From Cokeromyces recurvatus (Eukaryota; Mucoromycota; Mucoromycetes; Mucorales; Mucoraceae), in the NCBI RefSeq assembly GCF_025118155.1, contig NW_026251419.1, positions 62,001 to 126,000 on the forward strand: a stretch of 64,000 nt of DNA. The letters run 5' to 3'. Positions 33,575-45,216 of the stretch are shown here, piece after piece. A model generated the notes under the pieces. That model was not told the DNA's origin. It made no database searches and saw only the letters and a list, made by a program, of their open reading frames with translations. The position numbers and the translations under genes were made by a program. The first letter of the stretch is position 1. Each line of letters opens with the position of its first letter.

Positions 33575-34605
33575 CTAACCAATAATAAGCTTATTGTCCG
33601 AGAAGTTATATTCTAATTTATTACACAAAAAAAAACTAAGTTACAAGTATTCAAATATCACTAATTATAAAACTTACCGGGAATTTCAAGGTTGAGTGGA
33701 GCAGGACCCTTACGAATACGACCAGAGATATCATAGTGAGAACCATGACAAGGACAGTACCATCCACCATAATCACCAGCTTCACCAATAGGTACACAAC
33801 CCCTAATATATAATGTAAGTTTAGTTTCTATTCTCTCTCTCTATCTCTTTGTTTTTTTTCCTCTCTTCTTCTTCCTCTTTACTTACAAATGGGTACAGAC
33901 ACCCAACATAACAAGCCATTCAGGATCCTTTACTCTTTCAACATCTTGTTGAGGATCACGCAGTTCTTGAATGTTAACTTCATTAGCCTCAGAAATTTCA
34001 GATTGAGTACGATGACGAATAAAAACAGGCTTTCCTCTCCATTTAATCGTCACATTCTTTCCCTCAGGGATCGAGGCCAAATCAACTTCGACCTTAGCCA
34101 AGGCCAAGACATCAGCAGAAGCAGACATGTTGGCCAAAAAATCAGATACAGTTGCTTGTGCACCAGCAGCAGAAATTAAGCCAGTAGCACCAATCATCAT
34201 GTATGAAAAGTTACGGCTAGCTTCTCCACTTGTCTTGTCCTTTTTATATTTGGAGAAGTCGGGAATGGAAGTAGTATGGTTACGACGTAATTGGAAATCA
34301 TTAATAGTTCCAACTATATATATATATATATAAATTATAAAACTTAGTTTGTTTTTTTTTTTCAATGGCATAATACGTTTTTATAATAAGATACCATTAA
34401 CAGTTGATCTATTAACTAAACCGCCAGCAGATCGATGCTTAATAGGTGTACTGAACAAGGGTTGACTGTTGTGAACTTCTTGTTGCTCATCTTCTTTGCT
34501 GGAAGAAAGGCTAAAAACTCGTTTCAATGCAGTTGCAGAGGCAGGAACATTTGTATAAGAACGGTTAGCAATGGCAGATGCGAATGAACGTGACAATGAG
34601 GCCAT
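33575..34605 (-). CDS. RIP1: Rieske iron-sulfur subunit of cytochrome bc1 complex
   Basis: Catalytic 2Fe-2S subunit of mitochondrial complex III, which passes electrons from ubiquinol to cytochrome c1. Exons 34605-34395, 34313-33897, 33802-33678 and 33612-33575 join in phase. N-terminus [19 protein letters not shown] is a mitochondrial presequence. The single membrane helix lies in [20 protein letters not shown], followed by the hinge region and the head domain. Cluster ligands are in CTHLGC (split by an intron) and CPCHGSHYD. The C-terminus is NKLIIG, as is usual. No frame breaks. Good codon use (GCC, ATC, GGT). Confidence 0.97.
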
Positions 34606-35112
34606 GTTCGTTATTATATAATAAATAAGAGTGGGGAGATAATAAGTTAAAAAAAAACAAAAAAAAAGAATAAAATGCGGGGCTTCAAGAGTAATGTATA
34701 TAGGCAGTACAATAACTTTACCCCTCCCTTCAGCCCCACCCTCGATATTTTTTATTATTATTATTTTTATTATTATTTTTTACGAGTGAAAATCAATATC
34801 CGAACTGATGACGTATATTCTACGCGGAAATTAAATTATTTCGATATTTTTACCCACATCATATTCGAGCTATTTAAAATACTTTGACATTTCAAGTAGT
34901 AAAATTGAGTCATAATATTTTCTAAAACGGCAAGAAAATTTTAGCATCCATTTTCTTTTATTAATGAGGTGATTGATTCTTCGGGGCTTTTAGTAAGGAG
35001 AAGAAATTTGTGACTAATAATAATAACAAGTTTAGCCTAATACTTTAAAAGTAAAATGATTGAATAACTAATAAAACTCATGAAGCTGCCCATAACGGAA
35101 TAGTACATAACA

Positions 35113-35158
<46 letters not shown>

Positions 35159-35378
35159 CAAATTTCATTCTAAGCACTCAGGGAGCCTGTACTACAGACG
35201 AAAAAGAAAGAAAAAAAAAGTCTAAGTCTGGTTACTACCCCCGCAAATCTTTCCTTTTTTTAATTTTTTTTTTCTTTTTGTAGAATAGTGTTTTTTTTTT
35301 TGTTTTTTTTCTCTCTCTCTCTGCTTTACTTGTAAATAATATAACTGCCTCATATAACAGAATAAAAGAAATAGAACA
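34606..35378. promoter_or_regulatory. Divergent intergenic region RIP1 / MDM34
   Basis: 773 bases. Contains T40 at 35118-35158 and further T-rich stretches at 35255-35310, ending about 70 bases before the MDM34 start. No gene. Confidence 0.5.
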
Positions 35379-36909
35379 ATGGCATTCCGATTTAATTGGC
35401 CTGAATTTGACAATGAATTTTATAAAGAAGCAAAATCACAATTAGAAACGGCCATGAACAAAGGAAATAAACCTTCTGTAATTGTTGATCATATTACAGT
35501 AAAAGAATTACATATGGGCACAAAGGTAAATTATCTTTGTAAAAATATATGAAGAAAAAAATTTTTTTTTGTTCTCTCTTAATGAATGTTTTTATTAGCC
35601 TCCAGAATTAGAAATATTAGAAATTGGAGAACTTGTGAATGACAAATTCAGAGGTATTTTCAAGTTAAAATATGCTGGTGATGCCTATATAGAGATAAAA
35701 ACAAAAGTTCAAGTAAAGTGACTTTATTTTTTTTTTATCTTCATAACATGACTCATAATTTATCCTTTTCCTCTCTAGGCAAATCCAATGCATGCAAAAA
35801 CATCTGAACTACCACGCCATTCTAGGCCAAGCGTATTGGCCGCTGATCAACCACTCGTAGTTCCTATGGTCCTTCGTATTAGTGATCTTAAATTACGAGG
35901 TATTGTGGTATTGGTTGTTTCAAAGACAAAAGGAGTGACACTTGTATTTAAAAATGATCCACTTGAAAGTATTCGTATCAGTTCTACATTTGATTCTATC
36001 TCAATCCTGCGTGACTTTTTACAACGACAAATTGAAGCACAATTAAGGAATATGCTACAAGAAGATTTACCAGTCATGATTCATAACTTGAGTTTAAAAT
36101 ATATTCAATTAGAAGAAGAAAAGAAGAGAAAGAAAGAGCAAGAAGAACGTCAATTAAAATTATTGCAACAGCAAGAAGAGAGACCTTCTTCTATCTGTTT
36201 ATCAGAACCTTGTTTACGTCGTGCCTTTTCAGTTTCATCATCGTCTTTTATGCGAGTTAGATCAAATACATTTTCTAGTCATAATGATCTTAGTTTACCA
36301 GAATTAGATTTTAGTCAAACAAGTAGTTTATATACACCAAGTTTAATGACAGATGATGGCTATGATACTCATTTTATGGATGATTATTTATCCTCAAGTT
36401 CTACTATCATGACTCCTACAATAACTGATTTTTCAACAGATAATCTATGTTATTATCATCCTGAATTGAATAAAAAGCCAACAGCACCAATAACTGTGGC
36501 TAATTTATTTACACATAATCGACAGTTTATAACACCTCAATTAGGCTATACAGTTTCTATACCATCACAAGAAGACAGCATAAGTCAACTAGAGGCACCT
36601 TGTTATTATGAAGAAACATCAATAGCAGAAGAAGAAATTTCGGAATTTACATCGTTCTCTTTTCATACTCAAGACAATAATGATACTGATTATTTTTTCA
36701 CAGAAGAAGAAAAGACAGTTATTTTGAAACCATTTGAAAATCGAATGGTGCGACAATTATCACAATTAACTACAGTGAATTATACCTTATCTCCTTTAAC
36801 TGACACTATCTCACACTTTACTTTCCGTAGTTTACCCTATAGAAATCCCTTAACAATACCTCTTCCTTTCGACATAAAAAAGTGCCAAAGAGACGAGTTA
36901 CTCGATTAA
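35379..36909 (+). CDS. MDM34: ERMES complex subunit Mdm34
   Basis: Mitochondrial outer-membrane component of the ER-mitochondria encounter structure, with an SMP lipid-binding domain. Exons 35379-35525, 35599-35712 and 35779-36909. N-terminus [18 protein letters not shown], then [42 protein letters not shown] and KTKVQANPM match Mdm34 closely. The SMP domain continues through [16 protein letters not shown] and LEEDLPV-like sequence ([14 protein letters not shown]). A Glu/Lys coiled stretch and a long, low-complexity Ser/Thr-rich C-terminus follow. About 463 residues, within range. Intact frame and phase. Convergent with the PTP gene, 220 bases between stops. Confidence 0.95.
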
Positions 36910-37129
36910 ATATCGTTGCTCCTCGTTTTTAAAATTAATTTGTATATTTTCTTTTACTTGCTTTGTGTATAGATTCCTTTTCCCTTTATGTGTGTGTGTG
37001 TTTTTCTGTTTCATATATATATAAACAAATTAATCCTTTATTTTATATTAATAAATATATAGTTATGATTTATATATATATGTGTGTGTATACATACATA
37101 TTTATATGATATTTATTATTTACAATAAT
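36910..37129. other. Convergent 3' spacer with TA/TG repeats
   Basis: Holds GT and TA dinucleotide repeats (36988-37001, 37012-37022 and 37070-37090). Nothing else seen. Confidence 0.5.
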
Positions 37130-38568
37130 TCTTTAAAATCATCTAACATACTTCCAACAGAAGAGGAGCCCTGTTCATCATCAGTAGTATGATGACTACC
37201 TGCTACCATGAGCGGGCTCTTATGATTGGAGAAACACTTCGACTTAATGGTTTAATAACTCTATTATTACTACTACTATTATCAGGACCTGGAGACCCTC
37301 CTGCTGTCCTGTTTTGTTCTTCCTTGGGCAAATAACCATGACCGAGTAACCACCAGAGGATAGCCTCATAACAAAAGACAAATTGACGATGCGTTTGAAC
37401 CATACTCATTCGTTGCTCTCTAAAGCGACAGACCGTCTCCCAGATCAAGTCATGCATGGAGGTCTGATTTGTGAAAATGTCTCGTTCATGCCAGAGTCGT
37501 TGAATCATCGTATCAATCACACAAAAGGTGCCTGAACGACCGCAACCTGCAGAACAATGAACAATCATGGGTCCCTCCGTTTCATGTGCTTTATCTGCTA
37601 AATGAACGACTTGAAGGAGACCTAAAGGTCTATCTGGTGTACCAAAATCGGTCCATCCCATATATTGAAGCTGTGTGATTTCTCTGGTTAATGATGATGA
37701 TGACAGACTTAACTTTCGAATGATGATACATTCATCTTCATGAACTCGTTTGTCATTTAGATTATGAACCGCTTGTTTTGATTCAGATAAGAGAGTCACT
37801 GTTAATGAACCATACGTTTGTGGTATACCCAGAGTAGATGGCCAATAGCGATGACATTTGATCTACAATGATAGAAATGTGAATCAAGATGATGATGATG
37901 ATGATTCATTATTTTTATTTCATTTTATTATTATTATTATTCATTACCTTATTCATTTCCATTTCTTGAGTTAGCATGACGATGACGGATGAGTTTTCAT
38001 CCCAAACCATTCGCCAAAAGTCATTATAAGTAGTAGGTAACGGTCCCTGAGTAGAGATGTAAGGACGTTGACAAATTAAATCTGTTGCTGTTGCTGAATT
38101 ATTCATGGTATAAACAGAGGTCTCACTTAAGAGCCCCTTTTGTTCAAGTTCAAGTTCTTGTTTACTATTATTTCTACTAGGAGTGGAAGATCGAATATCT
38201 TGTTTAATGCTAGCAAATTGTATACGATTGGCATTAATGTAGTCATCCTTATTATTTTTTAATTTAACTCTTGAATATTCTATACATGCGTGCAAGTTAT
38301 ATAAATATAAAAATAGGTGATATTATTATTATTATTATTTGTCATACCGTATGGCCAAATATTTGTATATCGATTTAATGCACCTTTTTCCATACTTGAA
38401 GCTATACTAAAAGGGAAGGGTCGATCATTATGCTGAGTATGATATTTCATGATAGTTGACAGCCGAGTTTGCTCTATACGTTCCAACTTCTATATAATAG
38501 AATACCATGATGTCATACATGTTAGTGATACATTAAATATTCAAACTTTTACATTTATTTATTTATTT

Positions 38569-38605
<37 letters not shown>

Positions 38606-39839
38606 TCGTACATTTCAGCTAACTTTTTTGGACCATTATCAAGCTTTATCATTTCTCTTAACCAAATAGGTAAAATAAAGTTACCTTGAGCATCTACAGT
38701 ACTACCAGCCAAACCATACCTTGGATGATAACAGGGAGGACTACTACTATTGATAGTTGGATGATGATGATGATTATTTTTAATGACACCGTCTTTATGA
38801 TGAAGACCTGGAGGTAATCGAATATGAAAACGTTCTTGTAATGGACCATGAGATAATTCCAAATTTTGACGAATATTAGTAAAGAATGGATTAACGACAG
38901 TAGTTTTATTCGATGTAGGCAATACGATATGTGTAGGAGGAGGAAGAGGAAGAGGAAGAGCCATGATTTTATTTGATGGAACGAGTTCATTTGACTTGAT
39001 CCTTTTACTTCGTTCTGATTCTAAAGGGGCAGATTCACATTGCTCAGTATATAAATGACTAAAAGTATCTAATCCACCTATAATATTATTTTGTAGCCTA
39101 TTTAATACGATATATATATATATATATAATATTGATTTCAATTACCTTGCAAGTAATTTAATGGACCCTTGTAGCCAGCTTGTCGTAATTTTGATCCCAA
39201 CAAAATAGCAGTTGCAGAGTTACCAGAATCACTAGGTTTTGAAGAAGCATGATCATAAAAGATAATATGGGTAGCAGTCTTATGAAATTGCATGAACCGA
39301 TCAGCGGCCTCTCTTGAAACAATAGACTCCGCTATTTTTTCTAATGTGTAAGAAGGTCGTTTTAACAAGACAGAAGGAATAGAAATATTAATTGCAGTAC
39401 GAATTCGACACTTTGAATAATAAGAAAATGATCTAACATCAATGATCAATAATTTTAATGATGATTTCAAGAGTTCATTGACTGCATCACTCTCTATAGG
39501 AGCTAAATCCTCGAGAATATATTGATAAAGTCTAAAAGATGGAGGTAATGTCTTTTTAGACCAGCCTGTAGAAGAAGTATGAAGTTGACGAGTTTGAAGT
39601 GCATTCATAAATTCTCGAGAAATAGCTTCACTTGCTGCTGTATTTATTGTGTTACTATTTGCTGTTGCTGTTGCTGTTGCTGATGTTGTTGCTGCTGTTG
39701 CTGATGCTGTTGCTGCAATTGGGAATCCATTGTTATTCGTTGATGTTATTGTATTATTAATAAAAGGTGAATTATGTGCTGATGTATTCGAATCATTATC
39801 ACTTAAATATCTTGTAGGCGATTCAAATGTAATACTCAT
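37130..39839 (-). CDS. Rhodanese-PTP tyrosine phosphatase (Pyp1/Ptp3-like)
   Basis: Protein tyrosine phosphatase expected to dephosphorylate MAP kinases. Exons: 39839-39146, 39077-38605, 38489-38348, 38279-37948 and 37862-37130. The N-terminal domain (from about residue 95) is rhodanese/Cdc25-like: [42 protein letters not shown] and [14 protein letters not shown]. The catalytic domain has DDYINANRI, the Q-rich [24 protein letters not shown] (acid loop) and the P-loop [12 protein letters not shown], plus the Q-loop [15 protein letters not shown] Ser/Asn-rich spacer with His and Pro runs separates them. Near 37200 the frame changes: the continuation [19 protein letters not shown] to stop at 37130 looks genuine, so one base is probably missing after RAR. 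Upstream in-frame ATG at 39923 gives a hydrophobic, low-complexity extension and was not chosen. Confidence 0.92.
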
Positions 39840-40376
39840 TTTTCTTAATGTCAAAAATTTATTGTTAATAATAATAATAATAATAAAATAGAAAGAAAGA
39901 AAAAAGAGAAAAAGAAATAACAATAATAATAAATCCGAATTTATCTAAAAAGTTAATAAATGTATTTTTTTTTTTTTTATTTTTATTTTTTTTATTTTTA
40001 TTTTTTATTTTTTTTTTTTTTTTTTTTAGACCAAAATAATGAGATTTTCACTTGTCTTTATCCAAGTAATATAGCGTCATTTGTTACAAATTTGGAAACA
40101 CCCGAGGAGTCTGGGCTACAAAAAAAATAGGAATTTACTATAAAGGGTATGGCAGCTGAGATTGACCATCGACAATTTCATTATATTACAGATCATGGTT
40201 TGTTTATTTAATGCAGAACTTAAAAAAAAAAAATAAATTTATCAAATTATGTAATAGTTGATCCAATAATAATCTAATGTTGAGTATATAAATATATCGC
40301 TTATAGACCACAAGTTATTTATTAACAAGTACTAAAATTACGTAATTATACATTAAATGTCAATTATTATAATTTA
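39840..40376. promoter_or_regulatory. PTP upstream region with phased A-tracts and a stray start
   Basis: 39963-40027 reads, on the transcribed sense of PTP, as A-tracts broken by single T at regular spacing. At 40149 a plus-strand ATG opens a 20-codon ORF (MAAEIDHRQFHYITDHG) and meets a GT; no continuation can be found, so it may be a remnant of a first exon. Confidence 0.4.
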
Positions 40377-41589
40377 TCATATATAATGTTTATACATGGT
40401 ATGTTTATATTGAACGAAGACGTTGAAATTGATCTCGGTTATTTTTAAAGAGCCTTTCATTGTTTCCGGATCTCTATCAAGAGATTCATTTAAATCATCA
40501 GTAATGATATCAGTATAGCCTTCATCAGCAAACTTCCAATATTCAATCAAGTAATGGATTACGTTATCATTCAAATATTTTCCTAAGGGGAAAGTATAAG
40601 ATCTTTCTTTGGGATGATCAGAACGACGTAAGAGGATTGACTCTGAAGCAGGTCTATGTCGAAAACGATTATCCCTTTGAATACGTTTTAAATAGTCGAT
40701 TATCTCTTCTGACTTGACCTTTTCATATCGAATGTCTTCTTTGGCGTGTAAACCTTCACTAATGGCTTTAGCGAGTCGATCCGCTGTGGTTGTTTTATCA
40801 TTAGGGGTAAATTGGAATAGGGTCTTGTTCTTTTTTCTTAATTCTTGGATACAATTCTGTCCAAATTGAGAATTCGTCGTATCTTTCTTATAAGGGGAAG
40901 AAGAAAGATAATAGACAGCATCAACAAGATCCATTAAATTAATTGACCCCCATTTACTATCCTTATTCACAGATAACTTGATTTTGTTTTCATCTTCTAT
41001 CATTGGACCATAATAATAAAAGAATTGATGCCATAAAGTAGAACGAAAGATACAGTAACAATCTTTATTAAAGTATTTAGGCATCATTTGTTCAAGCATA
41101 TAGTATTGTTTCAAGTTTGGAAATGGATTACTTTTTTCGTCAAGATCTGAAAGATGATCCAAGCCAATACTATATATAAAAAGATAGATTTAGTATAGAT
41201 TCAAAAAAAAAAATTTTTTTTCTTCTTTTTTTCGTGATACTTTACAATGAAAACATGGACACATATTGAACACCTTCTTCTTTAGCACAACGAAACACCA
41301 TTTCTCCAATCTTTAAACGTTCTTCGTGATCACTAGGAAGATACATAAGAAAGGCCACTTGTCTTAGAATCGGACGAAGCTCGTTTTCATCTTTTTCATC
41401 CTTTATTTCAATAATCTTTCCTCCTAATATTTCTAATTCTTCTAGACCTTCTCGGTTTTGACATAGCAATCGAAATTCAGTAGCGATATGACTTGTTAAC
41501 TTTTTACGATTCCATTCTTCAAGGAAACGATAAGCAAGAGCATAACCAAGTAAAGTATCCACTTTTGTAATCACAATAACGTCTTTCAT
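40377..41589 (-). CDS. NmrA-like NAD(P)-binding protein
   Basis: Exons 41589-41246 and 41169-40377 join in phase to about 378 residues. N-terminus MKDVIVITKVDTLLGYALAY is a Rossmann-type beta-alpha start (with a relaxed glycine motif), followed by FRLLCQNREGLEELEILGG, QVAFLMYLPSDHEERL and EEGVQYVSMFSL, the pattern of NmrA/atypical short-chain dehydrogenases, which often sense redox state rather than catalyse. The region FRSTLWHQFFYYYGPM corresponds to the substrate lobe. Beyond residue about 190 the sequence is poorly conserved. No catalytic Tyr-x-x-x-Lys is evident. Function unknown. Divergent from NIF3. Confidence 0.75.
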
Positions 41590-41954
41590 TTTATTTGTTA
41601 AAACGGATATATATATATATATATATAAAAAGAATATGTGTATATGAATATATATTTTCTTGACTCAACGTTCTCTTTATATATAGACGGTCTATAATGG
41701 ATGAATAATCAAGTACTATATTTGATTATTACCTCCTTTTTATCCTAAATAAATCACATATCTTGGAAATATCTTGTTCTATGATTCACCATAGAAACTA
41801 ATAAACAGGTTCGATGCTATTATGCTTTATTAGAGAAAATTCAATTTCAGCATTTTTATATTTGAATTTTTTTTTTTTTTTTTCACACACACACACACTC
41901 TCTCTCTCTACCTTTCTCTTTCTTTCTTTTTTTTTAACCAGTAAACCTGTTTAT
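41590..41954. promoter_or_regulatory. Divergent region NmrA-like / NIF3
   Basis: 365 bases with a TA repeat at 41610-41627, a T-run at 41869-41883, CA and CT repeats at 41885-41908 just before the NIF3 start. Confidence 0.45.
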
Positions 41955-42972
41955 ATGTCACTTTTATCAAAAGTTACACGCTGTATGAGAACTATTGCTC
42001 CTTTGGAGCTTGCAGAAACTTCTTGGATAATGTTGGTGTCTTGGTTGGTAAATTCACCAAAAAAAAAAAAAAAAAAAAAAAATTGATCGATTCAAATCTA
42101 TAATTTCTTTTATATATACATGTATATAAATCTAGAGCCTCCTTTTCCTTCACCAAGCAAAATTAAGTTTTATTAACCATTGATTTAACTCCTCAAGTTT
42201 TGGAAGAAAGCACTTGCTGATCCCAAGGTTTTTTTTTTTTTTATTATTATTATTATAAAATATACATTAATATTATATAATGTAAATACTCATCTAATAC
42301 CTCCTGTATGTTAGATTGGTACCATCGTGTCCTATCATCCACCTATTTTTAGGGCTATGAAACGATTAACTTTAGACGATGTTAAACAAGATATTGTCTT
42401 GAAAGCTATTGCACGTGGTGTTGGAATTTATTCTCCTCATACAGCATGTGACAATTGTGTTAATGGAGGTATAGAAGTTAGTCTATTGAATAGTATAAGA
42501 GAGAGAGAGACATGTGATTTACATATTATTTAGTCAATGATTGGTTAGCAAGTGGTCTTGGTAAAGGTCACTGTAAACCCATCACACCCGCTCTAGACCC
42601 CCCTGAAGGTCAAGAAGATTCAGGTTCAGGTCGTTTATTTACTTTTGATGAACCCACACAATTAATGACTATAGTAGAGCGCGTCAAAAAATTAATTGGT
42701 TTACCCTACTGTAAAGTATATAATATGTGTGTCATAGAATAAAAGCTGTATTATATTCATATTTCCCTATATTTATAGTACGTTTAGCCACACTTGAAAA
42801 GGAAAGATTAATCAAGACAGTAGCTATTTGTGCCGGCTCAGGTTCTTCTGTTCTTGGACCAGTTAAAGCTGATCTTTATTTTACAGGTGAAATGGGACAT
42901 CATGATGTATTAGCTGCTTTAGCACAAAATACAAGTGTTATTTTATGTAAGAAGAATAGTTATTTTATACAG

Positions 42973-43010
<38 letters not shown>

Positions 43011-43187
43011 GAAACAAACTGAATGATTATTTTAGGTGAACATTCAAATACTGAACGTGGCTATCTGTCAGCTGTATTAAAACCTGCTTTAGAAGAACAA
43101 TTAAAGAATGAAAAGACAACAGAAGGTGAATCAATAGAAGTGATTGTTTCTAAAACAGATAAAATCCTCTTGAGATTATTTAAATAA
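41955..43187 (+). CDS. NIF3: NIF3-like metal-binding protein (frame breaks)
   Basis: Conserved dinuclear-metal protein of the GTP cyclohydrolase I type 2/NIF3 family; biochemical role not firmly known. Starts MSLLSKVTRCMRTIAPLELA. Metal-ligand motifs are visible: IVSYHPPIF (exon from about 42315), YSPHTACDN, and in the C-terminal half CEHSNTERGYLSAV. ICAGSGSSVL and LYFTGEMGHHDVLAA are also typical. Six exons; splice phases at VNG|VNDW, LPY|LRLA and ILC|EHSN are consistent. Frame breaks: a G missing at about 42025 (SWDNVGVLV expected), a G missing near 42162 (KIKVLLTID), an extra A near 42210 (EEALADPK), and a base missing near 43162 (expects TDKDPLEII). Introns contain T-runs of 12 to 30 and more. 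Ends 60 bases from the convergent acyl-CoA dehydrogenase. Confidence 0.88.
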
Positions 43188-43246
43188 ATAAATAAATAAA
43201 TCCCCTTTTTTTTATTTTTTTTATTTATTTCTATTATTTTTATTAT

Positions 43247-44986
43247 TTATTTATATTTTGAACTAATAATTTTAGCAATGGTTTGGAGTTGAATATTATT
43301 TGTGCCCTCATAAATGGAACCAATTTTAGCATCACGATAGAATTTTTCAACACCCGTTTCACGTACAAAGCCATTACCACCCATCCATTCAACGGCATAA
43401 GAACTTGCCTTTTCAGCCACCTTAGCAGCAAGCCATTTAGCCATAGCAGCTTCCATCACAAACGGTTTACCTTCTTCCTTTAAACGTGCTGCATTATAAG
43501 TCAAGAGTTTAGCAGCTTCAATTTGAACCGCGACTTCAGCAAATTGATGTTGCATGGCTTGGAAGGAACCGATGGCTTGACCAAATTGTTTACGTTCCAT
43601 CATATAAGGTAAAGCAATATCATAGGCGCCTTGAGCACAACCAATCATTTGTGCAGCAATACCAATTCTTCCTTCATTTAACGAATCAATCGCGTACTTA
43701 TATCCTTCTCCAACTTTACCAAGGACATTTTCTTTAGGGATCTTGACATCATCAAAGTTTAAGACACATGTAGAAGAAGATCGAATACCGAGCTATTGAA
43801 AGAAAGAGAGAAAAGTAGCTGGTTTTAGAATTTATTTATCATGTATATGGTTAATATAAACACGACTTACCTTCTTTTCCTTCTTGCAATCTCAACTCCC
43901 CATTCCTTTTCAACGATAAAAGCTGTAATACCCTTATAACCTTTTGAAGGATCACTATCATTTAAAGAAAGAAATGAAAGAATAAGATGATCAAGTCTGA
44001 CTCCCAACTTTTTTTTTTTTTTTTTTTTTTCATTTACACATTAGCAAAGATAACAAAGATACCAGCTTCAGCAGAGTTACTAATCCACATCTTTCCACCA
44101 TTTAATACATAATGATCACCTTTATCTTCAGCACGTGTTTGAAGAGCAAAGGCATCAGAACCAGCACCTGCCTCAGAGATACAGAAACTACCTACAGTAT
44201 CAGTAGCAAGACGAGTCAAGTATTTTTCTTTGAGTTCAGGAGAGGCCCATTTACGAATGACTGTATTGGTTAATGTGTTCTAATGATAACTATCAGTATC
44301 AGCTACACCTTCCCTATTACTTTTAACTTTAACAACAACAACACTTACATGAATATCACATAAAGCACTAATAGAAGGATCAATTTTAGCAAGTTCTTCA
44401 ACAGTTAAAATAGCAGCTGTAAATGAACATTCTGCGCCACCATATTCACTAGGTGTCTCAAGACCCATTAACTAATATAATATCTATTAACTCGATTTTT
44501 TTTAAGAAAAATTATAATATACTTTACACCATTGTCAAACATAGATTGAATGATATCTTTATCCATCACTTCAGCTTCATCCATATCACGAACTTTAGGT
44601 TGAACTACTTCACGAGCAAATCTTGCAACTATAAAATAAATAAATCAATAAGACATACATATACACACACTCTCGCTCTTTATCTAAATATATATATATA
44701 TACCAGTATCCTTAAGCATCAATTCTTCTTCAGTAAAGGATTGTAAAGAAGTAGGAGCTTCATGTGCAGTAGGAACAGAAAAAGTTAAAGCAGCATAATT
44801 ACTAATAGATAGATCGCGTATTTATTTTTCAAGTATAAATCATAAATAAATAAATATATATATATATACATAGATAGATAGATAGATAGATATATTTATA
44901 CATGACTCTATTTACCGCTTAGTAGCTTGACGGATAAGATGAGTAGCAGTTGGAGAACGAACAAGACGTTGAGTAAGCTTAAACAT
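43247..44986 (-). CDS. Mitochondrial short/branched-chain acyl-CoA dehydrogenase
   Basis: FAD enzyme that introduces the alpha-beta double bond in acyl-CoA, passing electrons to ETF. First exon 44986-44916 encodes [20 protein letters not shown], a mitochondrial presequence. Later exons give [64 protein letters not shown] (FAD/substrate signature), [35 protein letters not shown] and [11 protein letters not shown]. The catalytic Glu is in [14 protein letters not shown]. The set of motifs is closest to ACADSB. One frame break: an A is missing near 43890 (expects ARKEKKLG). About 420 residues. 60 bases from NIF3 stop, 230 bases upstream of the CCR4 stop. Confidence 0.93.
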
Positions 44987-45216
44987 GATAAGATAAAAGA
45001 AGGAAAAAAAAAAAGAAACAAATAATAATAATAATAAAAAGACTATTTTTATATACACACAAATACAAGATCAAGACCTTTCCCACGATAAGAAGAAATC
45101 AGGGATAATTTTTTAAAGCCCTTTTCTCACACACACAAGCTGTCTTTTTTTTTTTTTGACTTAAATAAATCGTTGTACACACTTTTCTTTTTTTTTTTTG
45201 GTAAGTTTATTTGATG

